Shown: positions 34,596 through 44,572 of the stretch, one piece after another
Numbering within the stretch: position 1 is the stretch's first letter
Layout of the letters: each line of letters begins with the position of its first letter
From: Neonectria sp. B-13
Lineage: Eukaryota > Ascomycota > Sordariomycetes > Hypocreales > Nectriaceae
Reading direction: 5' to 3'
Assembly: GCA_002682825.1 (NCBI GenBank)
Contig: NOKP01000011.1
Coordinates: forward strand, 1,364,420 to 1,428,419
Length of the DNA stretch: 64,000 bases
Made by a program: the position numbers and the translations under genes
The notes under the pieces: generated by a model
Told to the model about the DNA's origin: nothing
The model's database searches: none
The model's input: the letters and a program-made list of their open reading frames with translations, nothing else

Positions 34596-35264
34596 ATGCC
34601 GACTCTCTTTGGAAGCAGCTCCAAGGCTTCACGCTTTGAGCTGCCTGCTCTCAACCTCAACTTTGGCAGTATCACCGACGGCACCGACATCCCGCCACCC
34701 CCAGACTCTCCGATTCAGCAGAAGGTCCCGACGCCTCCTCAAACGCCTCCATCCGCCGAGGTAAACAACAACAAACTCGTCAAAGAGGTCAAGGAGGTCA
34801 ATGAAGGAAGCAAGCCTGCTTCTCCCAATGGTAAACTTGCTGGCACAAAGCGCTCCGCCGAAGACGCCGCCCCCCTGAGCCCGGCCCCGTCCAGCCGCCA
34901 AGGCAGCATCCGTCGCCTATTTAGTAGGACCACGTTGAATAACAGTTACGTAGAGGGCCAGTTGCAGTCGAACGGGAACCTCGCAGTCGCCAACGGTGTG
35001 CGACCCACCAGCCAGGGCGGCTCCAGCTTCTTGGATGATCGCAAGTCCAAGCGGACCAGTGGCTGGTTCCGACGAATAAGGACCGGAGACTCGGCCTCCA
35101 AGCGTGCCAGCACCGTCTTCGAGGCTCCTCCCGCTTCCCCCGGCCCTCCGACGCCCACCTTCAAGAAGGCCGCCGGCCCTCCTCCTCCCATGATCCCCGA
35201 GATGGCCGACCTCGAGAAGGAGGAGGGAGGATTTGGCGACGACCTCTTCAAGAACATCAAGTAA
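34596..35264 (+). CDS. Hypothetical low-complexity protein
   Basis: 222-aa ORF from the only in-frame ATG after a long open leader (MPTLFGSSSKASRFELPALN). It is Pro/Ser-rich and largely disordered, with an acidic-basic Lys/Glu stretch (NNNKLVKEVKEVNEGSKPAS), a basic cluster SRQGSIRRLFSRTTLNNSYV, then KRTSGWFRRIRTGDSASKRA, and a conserved-looking C-terminus PPPPMIPEMADLEKEEGGFG with DDLFKNIK. No domain, signal peptide or membrane segment is visible. The Arg-x-x-Ser contexts are candidate basophilic-kinase sites (inference). I do not recognise a family. The in-frame upstream extension (183 codons) contains no ATG and is Ser/Pro/Arg-rich, consistent with a leader. Confidence 0.7.
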   Translation: MPTLFGSSSKASRFELPALNLNFGSITDGTDIPPPPDSPIQQKVPTPPQTPPSAEVNNNKLVKEVKEVNEGSKPASPNGKLAGTKRSAEDAAPLSPAPSSRQGSIRRLFSRTTLNNSYVEGQLQSNGNLAVANGVRPTSQGGSSFLDDRKSKRTSGWFRRIRTGDSASKRASTVFEAPPASPGPPTPTFKKAAGPPPPMIPEMADLEKEEGGFGDDLFKNIK

Positions 35265-36431
35265 ACCAACCTGGTGTGATTTACGACAGCCCGGAATCGA
35301 GCAATAAGAACAACAACAACAACCAGCGCAGTCTCTGCTGTTTTTCATGCCCTTGGTTTTTTTCTTGCATTTTTTTCAAAGATTGAGACAGCTACAACAT
35401 CGCCCACCCTTTTTTTACTCCTTTTCTGGACGAGCAACGACGCATCCGAGCAGACCGATGTTTTGGGATAACGCCCCCTTGTTTCATTTTATTTATTTGA
35501 GAGTCAAGTTAAGTTGGGTTGAATTCAAGTTTCGAGATGATTGGTGGAAGCTGGATGAGGAAAAGGAGGAGGAGGAGAGATAGAGAGGAGCGTGAGAAAG
35601 ACTCATCGAGATACCCAGCTCGTTTTGCGAGCTCATTTATCTGGCATGCGACACATGGACATTTCTTTTTTACCCTTTGGCATTTCTTGTCTTCCCAACA
35701 CTATTAATGGAGCCCGACCCGTCTTCACGCATATTCCCTCGATTCACCGTCGCCAACACCAACGCCAATACCAGCATTATTACCATTACTACCACCAACA
35801 CCACCACCGCCTCCACCAATCACCGTGCGAAGGACACTTGAGGAGAATTCCGGAGAGATTTAGTTCGGAAATACGAGCGAACGGGCCGGCCGCTTGATCT
35901 ATTTTTGGGAGGGGATATTATGTTTGCTCCCTAGGCTGTACGTGTCTGTGGGAAAAGTGCGGATCGTGGCCACTCTTGGACAAGAGGTTTGGGGTTTTTC
36001 TTGGCCAAAGCTATTGGGGGAGGGCCATTGTCGATTACGAGAAAGAGCAAGACATGGCCTGGCCTTGTGCTGCTATATTATTTAACTCCAATTATCCGTC
36101 CTTCTCCCATTGATCCGTTCCTACAGGGTCCAATGTGTTTGTGACTGACTCGGGTATTGAGCGCTGGCTCGCATGGCATTGCCTGAACCCGGTAGAGAAC
36201 CCGGCACAGCCGCGGCTTTGCGTTAGATCCATGTTCACGGCTGGGCTTTTGCGCGTCTTCCAGCCATTCAAATGTCCAGCTAGTCGGAACCTAGTCAATT
36301 ACCAGACGTGAAATCTCGTTTAATACTGATTGCGCCTCTGCTAAGTGGACGACCCAGCTAGAGCAGTATAGGTCATACAACCTCCTTGTTAATGACTCGT
36401 CTCACTATCTAATCTAGCTGACCTCAACACA
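35265..36431. other. Intergenic, 3' region of the preceding gene
   Basis: 1.17 kb. The first 600 bp include T-rich and CACCAA/CCAACA-rich sequence. Nothing can be supported as a gene. Base composition becomes AT-richer after about 36300. Confidence 0.55.
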
Positions 36432-36955
36432 TTACATGGGAGGAATGGCTTCAAATTCCGCATAACCAAGCGCAAGATTCATGTTCTCAAGTGAATCTCA
36501 TTAGTAACCGAATGAATATCTTAATCAAGGGGAGATACTTACGTAGACACTGAGTACTAGCTCCCTTATTCAGATTATCTATCGTAGCGCAACTTCACAC
36601 AATTAGCACAATTGATCCCTTGAGAGGTTATTAATCACTTACATAACCACACGCTTGTCACTGCTATCCATAGCAAACCCTCCGATCTCACAGCCATGTA
36701 GCGTCTGGATTGCTTTTACGAGGTGGCTCCCCGACGACCTTGGCCAATTTCTCGCCGGCATACTGCTGCTGGAACAGTTCTCTTATATCGCGTGAGGATA
36801 TTTGCTTCTTGAGTGCGATGCTGATAGTTTGGTGATTTCCACTGTAGATGATGTTAAGAAAGGGAATTCAAATTAATTAGAGCAGAAGGAATACTAACCG
36901 GAACCAAGAAGCCACATGTGGGATAAAGGCAGCATATTCTCGGGTGCTTCTTAGC
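36432..36955 (-). pseudogene. Decayed 3' fragment of an N-acetyl-gamma-glutamyl-phosphate reductase (ArgC / arg-6 type) gene
   Basis: The minus strand carries the C-terminal signature of ArgC, the reductase part of the fungal arg-6 bifunctional arginine-biosynthesis precursor, split by intron-like sequences. Reading down: AAFIPHVASWFR, then a GTTAGT...CAG intron (about 36841-36897), GNHQTISIALKKQISSRDIR with QQQYAGEKLAKVVGEPP, a frameshift, LVKAIQTLHGCEIGGFAMDS with SDKRVVI, a second intron (GTAAGT...), CATIDNLNKGASTQC, a third GTAAGT intron, and NMNLALGYAEFEAIPPM with a stop at 36432. The frameshift after GEPP near 36739 and an out-of-phase last junction break it, and nothing N-terminal of FIPHV is recognised. 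It is a truncated relic, presumably of a duplicated or displaced arg-6 homologue. It is AT-richer than its neighbours. Confidence 0.8.
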
Positions 36956-37174
36956 CTTGGCAGGGGTAAGCCGATGTTGTGTTGATGTCAACAAACAGAC
37001 GTGGGATTCGTGTGGGCTTAAGCGGTTTTGTATTAGCTGCGGCGAAAAATCGCTTGTCTAATGTTTCTGCTGGTTGTGTGGTGGTCACGTAACTGATATA
37101 ACTTAGATATATACTTTGTGGCCATGGCATATTCACCAAAGATACCAACGCTAGATACGAATGACATGGACAAC

Positions 37175-38206
37175 TCAAACATTCAGGCCGTTGGTCTTCA
37201 GGTCGTCATACAACACTCTCTGCGCTGCGGAATAGCCCGGAACCAGGATGCCCTCACCAGTCGGCACCGGCGAATCAAACAAGGGTACTACTCTCGTTGC
37301 CCCCTTGGACACCTCGAAGATGGTTCCGTTGCCTAGCTCCTCATTGACGACCAGCTGCCACATGCCTTCCGCGATCTCCTCTGGTTCAATGAGCACCGTG
37401 TCCTCTTCCAGCATCGATGCCTTGGTAGGGTCATCTCGCCACAAGGGAGTCTGAAGAAACCGTGGTTAGTCAACGTCAATGTGTAGTGAAGAGGAGGAAT
37501 AACTTACCCTCACGGCACCTGGCGCCACGCATCCAACACGGATACCCAGCTCGTCACGCAGACCTCCCAGCGCCCTCACAAAGCCGTGGAGGCCGTGCTT
37601 GCTTGCAAAGTACAGCGGAGTGTTGATGCCAGATGTGTAGCCCGCCATGCTCCCGACGTGCACCAAGCATCCCTTCTGCTTGGTCTTGGTCCAGTGTCCA
37701 ACTGCCAGCTGGCTGAGGCGGATCGGAGAGATGAGGTTCACGTCTAGGACGGCATAGTGCCCCGGGTCCGAGTCCGCCGGGTCCCGCGAGGTGCTGTCTG
37801 GGTTGGTCCCTGTCTTGGGGGCTTCCCAGAAGGAGGACCACTTAGGCTCGAACAGACCGGCACCGGGGACGACGACGTCGACAGTGGAGAATTTCTCTAG
37901 GGCAGTCTTCCACATGTCCGCCAACTCGGGCCAGGATGCAACGTTGGTCTTGTGAAAGAAGACGCCCGGCTTTCCGGAGGCTGCAGGGAAGGGGTATTCC
38001 TTGAGCAGCTCCTCGGCTTCTGGCTGGAGCTTGAGATCGGCAATGAGGACTGAGCAGCCCTTACCGAGTAGGATCCGAGCAAAGGCAAGGTTGATGCCTG
38101 ATGAAAAAGTCAGTCCAACTGGCTATTCGATATATGATAGCTGCCGGTTCTCACCTGAACCTCCTCCAGTGACGATGGCGGCCTTTCCTTCAACTGAGAT
38201 AGCCAT
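37175..38206 (-). CDS. Short-chain dehydrogenase/reductase (15-PGDH-like)
   Basis: Minus-strand exons 38206-38155, 38097-37508 and 37450-37175 join in frame to 305 aa (introns 57 bp each). The start MAISVEGKAAIVTGGGSGIN shows the TGxxxGxG cofactor motif, which is split by intron 1. ADLKL follows the second strand, where an acidic Asp favours NAD over NADP. Then NVASWPELADMW, VVPGAGLFEP (NxAG-like position altered to PGAG), GSMAGY, and the catalytic Tyr-x-x-x-Lys as YFASK in TPLYFASKHGLHGF. C-terminal part: CVAPGAVRTPLW and IAEGMWQLVVNEELGNGTIF. The classical SDR size fits. The substrate is unknown; hydroxyprostaglandin-dehydrogenase-like is the closest description. It lies 318 bp downstream of the Bor1-type gene on the same strand. 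Confidence 0.9.
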
Positions 38207-38524
38207 TTTAAATGAGTTGAACAGCACGAATGCCCGGGAACAGAAGGTAGCGTTTCGGGAGGTTATGTAGACTCCAAAGGGTGTGGTACGCGGCTATCGT
38301 CTTCCGATTTTCGGGGTCTGAACAACCCTTTCCAACGGCCGGATATCTAATAGAGTGAGGAGTAACAAGGAAAGACAGAGTTGGAGATCCTGCGGGGTAG
38401 CACTCATTATGAGACCCCAGCAACATGGGCCGATGTATTTTATGTATGCAGGGAGCTGCACTCCCATGGCATTGTCCCGCTACAACCGTGTCCCCTTGTA
38501 AGTGACCGCCAACACCATCTGCCC

Positions 38525-40462
38525 TCAAGACCTGGCCTTCTCCTCATCCTCAGATCCTTGCAGCTCCCCGGTGATGGACGCAGCATCCTCGGGCTTTCCC
38601 TCCCGGCATGCCCACCCATCCACTAGTCTTAGCGTCTCACGCCCCCACACCCGATTCATTAGCGATAATCGCACGGGGACTAAGGCGATGATGATCAGGG
38701 GAAACGCGGGGGCGGCGACAGTGAGGGTCACTCCAAACACGATGCCAGTGAGGACGATTTGTGCCATGGTGTACGTGTGAATGCCGAGCCAGGTGGCCCC
38801 GGGGGGTAGTCCTGGGAGCTCAGATGGCGGAGTGAGCAGCTGAGCTATCCTCTCCATGATCGGGTTGACCGAGAGTGACTGGTAGCCCATGAACATGAAG
38901 AGTCCTGCCAGTACTGAAGTCTGAGCGAGGCCAAGTAATCTCTGAAGCGGCGGCGAGACGAATATGAGGATGAGCGACGCCTGTATTAGGTGTGAGTATC
39001 GCTGTTCATACGTCCTTGCAACCGGTCGGGGTGGTTGTCGCTCCTCGCAGTCCTCAGTCGGTTCAGGGCTCTCGAGGACGTAGTGCATCAGCGACTCGGA
39101 ATGCAATGGAGCTTGTGGGAGAAGCCCGTTCGCGGGAGGGATGCCAAGAATGCCGCAGATGATGGTGGTGGTCCCAAGCAGAGCGACATCCCATGCATAT
39201 CCACCGGGCTTCTTCGTGCCGTAGCGTTCGACGGTGCAAATAATACTGCTGATCTCGTGGTCGAAGTAGAAGAGAACAGTGATAATGGCGCCGGGTATTA
39301 TTGACAAGAAGACCCATTCAACGGGAAGTTCCCAGAAGCGGACGAAGAAGGTCGATCGGTCAGGATTGGTAGGTCTAAACGATGTCTGGATCTCGAGACG
39401 CTCATGATCGAGCGACGCCAGCTCTCCGATGTAAGGGATACCAATCCAAATTACGATGGAGATGGCGGCGGCGTATTCTGTCAGTCCCAGGCGAACGTAA
39501 CGATGAAACAGCGGCTTCCAGGAGTTGGCTGTCGACAAGAAGATCGCAAATAGACAAGTCCCGAAAGCCCCGATAATGGCATACAGGAAGGCAGCGAAAG
39601 ACACCCTTGAATGTGTACGCTTGAGTTCCATTGCTGCCTTGTGGAAATAGATGACGCTGTTTAGGAGCGAGAAGATGTCGGCGCTGAAATGCGTGACATA
39701 TTGCATGGTCCAGTCATGGGCATTGAAGATGGCGAGGAGGTAGTGCATCCAACCTGCGTGGATGAGAGACCATGCCATGACTGGCAAGAATTTGACCTAT
39801 TTGATCGTTAGACTCGGCGTTCTATGGTGAAGGAGCCACGACTTGCATGGAAATGCTGCTCGCAAAGCTCGTATATATTCTCAGCCAGAACCGAAAATGG
39901 ACCGGTGACGCCTAGAATGGTGAGAGGCTGTCCGGAGAACCTAGATGATTAATTAGTATCTTGTCAAGCCGACTTTAAGACCTCTAGCGACATACAGCGC
40001 GAAAACAACGCCGCATAATCCAGTGCTGAAGACAACTTCGATGGTGCCCCAGGATTTGCCAGTCAGGACGTACAAGTCACTGGCAAATGTGATTCCCGGT
40101 AGAATATTGGTAAAGAAGATGTAGATAGCACTGGCAAAGACCTGTTGGTTGAAGCCTTGCCAATCCGACAGATACCGTCCCCTGAGATTGACGACGTCTT
40201 TCTTAAGCAGTCGAAAAGGACGGAGCGTGCCCCCAACACCAAAGTACTTGTATGAACGCTTGGGTTCTCCTGGAGGCGCCGAGTCATCGAGTCCGATATC
40301 GTCAACTTTGGGGTGGGATTGAGTTGGAGGAATGCTCTGTGGAGCTAGTCTGATTTCTTCCCCTCGAGATCGATGGGTGGTAGTCCTCTGGGCATTGGTG
40401 GAGGTGGACAAGATAATGTTATCGGAACCATCTGTCCTGTCCGCATGAGGTGATCCCGCCAT
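38525..40462 (-). CDS. bor1: SLC4-family anion/borate transporter (Bor1-type)
   Basis: Minus-strand exons 40462-39996, 39940-39847 and 39796-38525 give 610 aa. After about 85 soluble residues comes LRGRYLSDWQGFNQQVFASA, the start of the membrane domain, and then the SLC4 signature FSGQPLTILGVTGPFSVLAE, assembled across intron 1. Further family segments are MAWSLIHAGWMHYLLAIFNA, WELPVEWVFLSIIPGAIITV, VLFYFDHEISSIICTVERYG and WDVALLGTTTIICGILGIPP. About 10-12 hydrophobic helices are expected. Yeast Bor1 exports borate at the plasma membrane; substrate here is inferred from that. Intron 2 (39797-39846) appears to use a GC donor (GCAAGT). A usual GT donor nearby would break the conserved EQHFHVKFLPVMAW junction. 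The C-terminal tail is short and acidic (GSEDEEKARS). Confidence 0.93.
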
Positions 40463-40984
40463 TAGATGGGTTAAGTTGAGACTTCTTCGTGTTGAGAATC
40501 AGCTGCCATGAAGAACGGTCATGGAACAAGGTAGAAGAAGAACATGTTCGCCTGGGATTGAAGTCTTGACATCTCTCAAGAGCCTTGGCTGGGGCTATGG
40601 TCTTGGCATAAAAAGCCTACGTATTGTCACAGAGTGTGATATTGGCCAGTCTTCTAGGGCTCCAACACAACTCGAGGAGAAGCCGTCGCGTGTTGAATCC
40701 TGTGCCATCCATTGGCCCAATAGGTTCCCGACTGCCTATGACGTCATGCAGGAGATTGGGACATTTTTATTTTCAATTCCTTATCGCCACGTGCTCTCGT
40801 GGGGCAAGGCTGAGAAGCCATCGCGACAGATGGGGGGGCAAGGCTGGCATTTTCAACTACATCATATTTTCGTCCCTTTGCGACTCCTAATTTGAACCGT
40901 TTCGCACAACCGGGGAATGCTAAAATTGGAGCGCGCTCTTAGCGACATGCTCCGTGGAATTCGACCTCGGTGATCTCTGCAACC
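40463..40984. promoter_or_regulatory. Divergent promoter interval, bor1 (-) / mtg1 (+)
   Basis: 522 bp between the two starts. It contains CCATTGGCCCAATAGG near 40708-40725, with CCAAT-type cores on both strands, and GCCACGTGCTC near 40788. No ORF can be supported. Confidence 0.5.
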
Positions 40985-41998
40985 ATGGCGCAATTCATCC
41001 CCCGCCAAGCCTTCGCGGTCCCCAACTCCATCCCCAAGTCGTACTATCTCGGCCACCACGCCGCGGCCCAAGCCAAGATCGTCAAGACCCTCTCCAACAT
41101 CTCCCTGGTCCTCGAATGTCGCGACTTCCGCCTCCCGCTATCCACGCACAACCCCCAGCTCGAGCGCGCCCTCGCCGGCCGTGAGCGCGTCGTCGTCTAC
41201 ACGAAATCCGACCTCGCAATCGATAGCCCCCAGGCCGGCGATGCCCTACGCCGGCTGTACGGCGACCGCCTCGTCTTCTGGGACAAGCACAAGGCCTCGG
41301 CAACCAAATCGCTGTTCAAGAAGGTCAAGGAGGTGGCACGGGCGGTCGATTCGCTGACCGGCATGCGCGCCCTCATCGTGGGTATGCCCAACGTGGGCAA
41401 GAGCACACTGCTGAACGCGCTGCGGAGGACAGGCACTCCTACCAGAACGACAAGGGTAGCCAGGACGGGAGACCAGGCGGGCGTGACCCGCAAAATCGGC
41501 ACGCCGGTCCGAATCCTGGAGTCGGAGGCCCAGGGCGGGGTGGGCGACGGGGTCTACGTGTTGGACACGCCGGGCATCTTCCAGCCCTACGTTGACGACG
41601 GCGAGACAATGATCAAGATCGCCCTTGTACAGGGCATCAAGAAGGGCCTGATCCCGGACGACATCCTGGTCGACTACCTCCTCTTCCGCATGAACCTCTG
41701 GGACCCGACGATCTACGCGCGATATTGCGAACCGACCAACGAAGTCAACGACTTCCTGACAGCCGTTGCCAAGAAGGAGGGCAAAATCAAGGCCGGCGGT
41801 GTGCCCAACTGGTCAGAGGCCGCAGCTAGGGTGCTGTCCCAGTGGCGCAGCGGCAACCTGGGGAAGTACGTTCTGGACGACTTGTCCGAGGACACTGTCC
41901 AGGACTACCGAACCCGGATGCTGGAGCCAAAGCTGAGCTTGAACCAAGCAAAGAAGCAACAAAAACAAGCACGTGCACAGGAAAGGGCAGGTGCGTAA
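40985..41998 (+). CDS. mtg1: Mitochondrial ribosome-associated GTPase 1
   Basis: Single-exon CDS of 337 aa. GTPase motifs occur in circularly permuted order, as in the YlqF/YawG family: G4 as YTKSD near residue 73, G1 as GMPNVGKSTLLNAL near 131-144, a G2-region Thr pair, and G3 as DTPGIFQPYVDDGE near 193. The N-terminus FIPRQAFAVPNSIPKSYYLG precedes the HHAAAQAKIVKTLSNISLVL helix found in this family. Mtg1 acts in assembly of the mitochondrial large ribosomal subunit on the inner membrane. The N-terminus has Arg/Lys but few acids, compatible with import. The C-terminal helix is Lys/Gln-rich. The ATG at 40985 has a good CAACCATGG context. Confidence 0.94.
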   Translation: MAQFIPRQAFAVPNSIPKSYYLGHHAAAQAKIVKTLSNISLVLECRDFRLPLSTHNPQLERALAGRERVVVYTKSDLAIDSPQAGDALRRLYGDRLVFWDKHKASATKSLFKKVKEVARAVDSLTGMRALIVGMPNVGKSTLLNALRRTGTPTRTTRVARTGDQAGVTRKIGTPVRILESEAQGGVGDGVYVLDTPGIFQPYVDDGETMIKIALVQGIKKGLIPDDILVDYLLFRMNLWDPTIYARYCEPTNEVNDFLTAVAKKEGKIKAGGVPNWSEAAARVLSQWRSGNLGKYVLDDLSEDTVQDYRTRMLEPKLSLNQAKKQQKQARAQERAGA

Positions 41999-42459
41999 GG
42001 TAGGAAGCCAGGAATAGGTCCTGGTCCTGTCATGATGTATTACCACGTATCTGAATAGCGGGTATTTGTTTTCATTGTACACTATACACTCAACAACTCA
42101 TCACAGTCCAATCGTACCCGGGAAAAAACCTCGTCAATTCCGTTAAGGCCAACATAGCGCGTGCTTCGTTGAAACTTTACAAGACCCCTCGCGTTGAACC
42201 ATCAAGCGAGCCTGGTAGGGTATATATAACAAGTATGCGTAGAGCCCAGAGGATCCGAACCATAGTGTGGATTCGCCTCAAAAGGATGGAAAGAAAAAAA
42301 GTCCAACCCAAACAACCCCTCCTGCATCGTTCCTTGATGCTGTGTGACGCCGGAAATGCATCTAACCGTAGAACTCCTATAATCGTGCACCAGATCACCA
42401 AACACAACCAACGCCAAGCGTAGGCCGCCCACACTTGACCCTTTTCTGCCCATACCGCA
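41999..42459. other. Intergenic between convergent genes
   Basis: 461 bp holding the 3' UTRs of mtg1 (+) and the cti6-like gene (-). Nothing else was recognised. Confidence 0.6.
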
Positions 42460-44572
42460 TCATGCGTATTGGTTCTGCCATTTGACCATATCTCGTGTCA
42501 GAACATCCATCATCTCCATGCAGTTTAGCTCCTTGAAACCCGACGAGTGTGAGGATTCCAGAACAACTTCGTTAACGGTGATGCTCGACTGATTTTCCAC
42601 ATCGCCGTTCGTCTGAGGAGTTGGAGTCTTTTGCGGCGAGGCCTGCCCGCTTTTTGGGGTTTCGCCATGTAGAGGGAGAGCTTCGGCAGCTAAATCAACT
42701 TGGGTTCTCGAAATGAAGTCCATAATGGCTCCCACTCGCCGCTTCATGTCCATCATGCTCAGCTTGTGTGGTAGAGTCGACTTGGACTTGGAGATATGTC
42801 GATGATCACCAGTAGAGGGCTTGGAGTGCCCGGAGTGCCCAGTGTGCCCAGTTTGTCCAGTATGCCCAGTGTGCCCGGTGGGTGTTGGCTCGTCCCCGTT
42901 CTTCTGGATGTCTCGTGACATCGATCTAGCCGGGGAGTCGCCGTTGTCCGTATCTCGGTCTTTGGTATACTGATTCCTTCCCTTTCCCTTCTTGTGATGG
43001 TTGTTTCTGCCCCCTCTCTTGTGAGAACTTCCGACCGTTGGATGGCTCGCCGGTGGCGTGTCGGGAGTAGGTGGGACTGGAGCCGGGGGCTCGACAGCGG
43101 CCGGGGGCTCAACACTCGTCGCGGGTGGTGGTATTTCAGCAACGACGGGAGTCTCTTCGGAGGGATCCGAGTCTAGATGGAGGTTAGGGATCCCTACTTG
43201 GAACATGAACGAATCCATAGAAAATACTGACCTTCTCCACGCCGCCTCTCGGCACGACCCTTACGCTTAGTTGCAGCTTCTTGTCGCTGTCGCTCCTTGT
43301 CATCCTTCTCGGTATTTTCCCGCTGTGGTTTGCCGTTTCGAGCCTTCTTCGAGCCGTTTCGAGTGCCTGTTTCGTCTTCAGACTCGTCGCGACTGGGTGC
43401 TTCCACTGGCTCGGCTGGCGGGGATGCGGATCGAGAACTCGTCCGTTGTCTTTTGACGTTAGAATTGATCCTTGACGAAATCAGCTTCTCGTCCGGTGGC
43501 TGGGAGTCAACGGCGACGGACTCTTCACTGTCGCTGCGGCCGCGTTTGGCTCGTCTGTGAGCACTATCTAGGTCGTCATTAGGTGCGTCCTCCTTGCTTG
43601 CCTCTATGGCGCGGCGGAGTTGTTCATCATCATACGCTCGGTCACGGCTATTCATCGTAGATCGACGTTTGGCAGCAGCTAGTGAGGCGGAGGTTGGCCT
43701 TGAGTTCTTGCCCGATCCATTCTTAGGCGACCGAGTGCCTTCCTTGGCGATCGAGGTAGCTCGGGACGTGGCGCGCGAGGGGCGGTTTAGGGGAAGGTAC
43801 TTGGAGTACTTTTGCCTATTGATGTGGGAACGGTCAGTAAGCGGTTAGGAACAGAGGCGAAGGGGCTGTGGACACTCGAGCAAGGGATGTGGTTTGATGG
43901 GCGGATGAAGGGCGCCAAAGGTCAGGCGCACACTCGACGATGAGCCGCGATATCTCGACGCATGCTCCAAACAAGAAATTTTGTGCATAGGCAGAGGCAA
44001 GGAGATGCGACGTACCCGTTGCTGGCGGTATGGATCTTGTGCAGGTCCTTGCGACATTGTTCGCAAAAATATTCGTCGGGCGAACTCTCGGCACTGAAGA
44101 TACCAACACAAGCGCCATGCTGCCAGACTTTGCAAATATCGCATTGAACGAAGAAGCCGGTAACGTCCTCGGTGAGCTCGATGGCGGCAAAGAAGTCGGC
44201 GTCGGGCCCATCTACGGGCGGGCGACCTGGGTAGTCCTCGGAGCCACAGAGGCACCGAACTGCCTCGTCCTCTTCTTGGAGGTCATCGCTTCCATTCACC
44301 ATGTCAAAATTGTCTGGCCGCTCGGTCTTGTCTGTGTCGTCGTCTTGGCCGCGTTTTCGTCTTCGGCCGAGGCTAATAATCGTGTCGTCGAGGTCCTCAA
44401 GCGGCTCCGACGACAGCGAGGCGGTTGGAGTCGATTTGTTGGAGAGGGGCTTCGTGATGGATCGAGTGCTCCGCTCGTGGCGGCCGGACGTGCTCGATGT
44501 CACGGAGGACTGTTGGGACTGTGGATTGGTAGCGCGAGCTCTCGATGATCGTCGCGGCGAGGGCGGTGCCAT
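42460..44572 (-). CDS. cti6: PHD-finger protein, Cti6-like (Rpd3L complex candidate)
   Basis: Minus-strand exons 44572-44016, 43815-43232 and 43172-42460 give 617 aa (introns 200 and 59 bp). Residues 1-100 are disordered and basic. The PHD finger lies near 105-180: RCLCGS... FVQCDICKVWQHGACVGIFS and EYFCEQCRKDLH, complete for the Cys4-His-Cys3 zinc ligands. The middle is Ser/Lys-rich with KRGRSDSEESVAVD. A GHTGHTGQTGHTGHSGHSK tract follows near residue 490. The C-terminal helices (MDMKRRVGAIMDFISRTQVD; ELNCMEMMDVLTRDMVKWQN) match the tail expected of Cti6 homologues. Yeast Cti6 belongs to the Rpd3L histone deacetylase and reads methylated H3. Assignment rests on the PHD plus the C-terminal helix, so orthology is likely but not proven. 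Confidence 0.85.
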
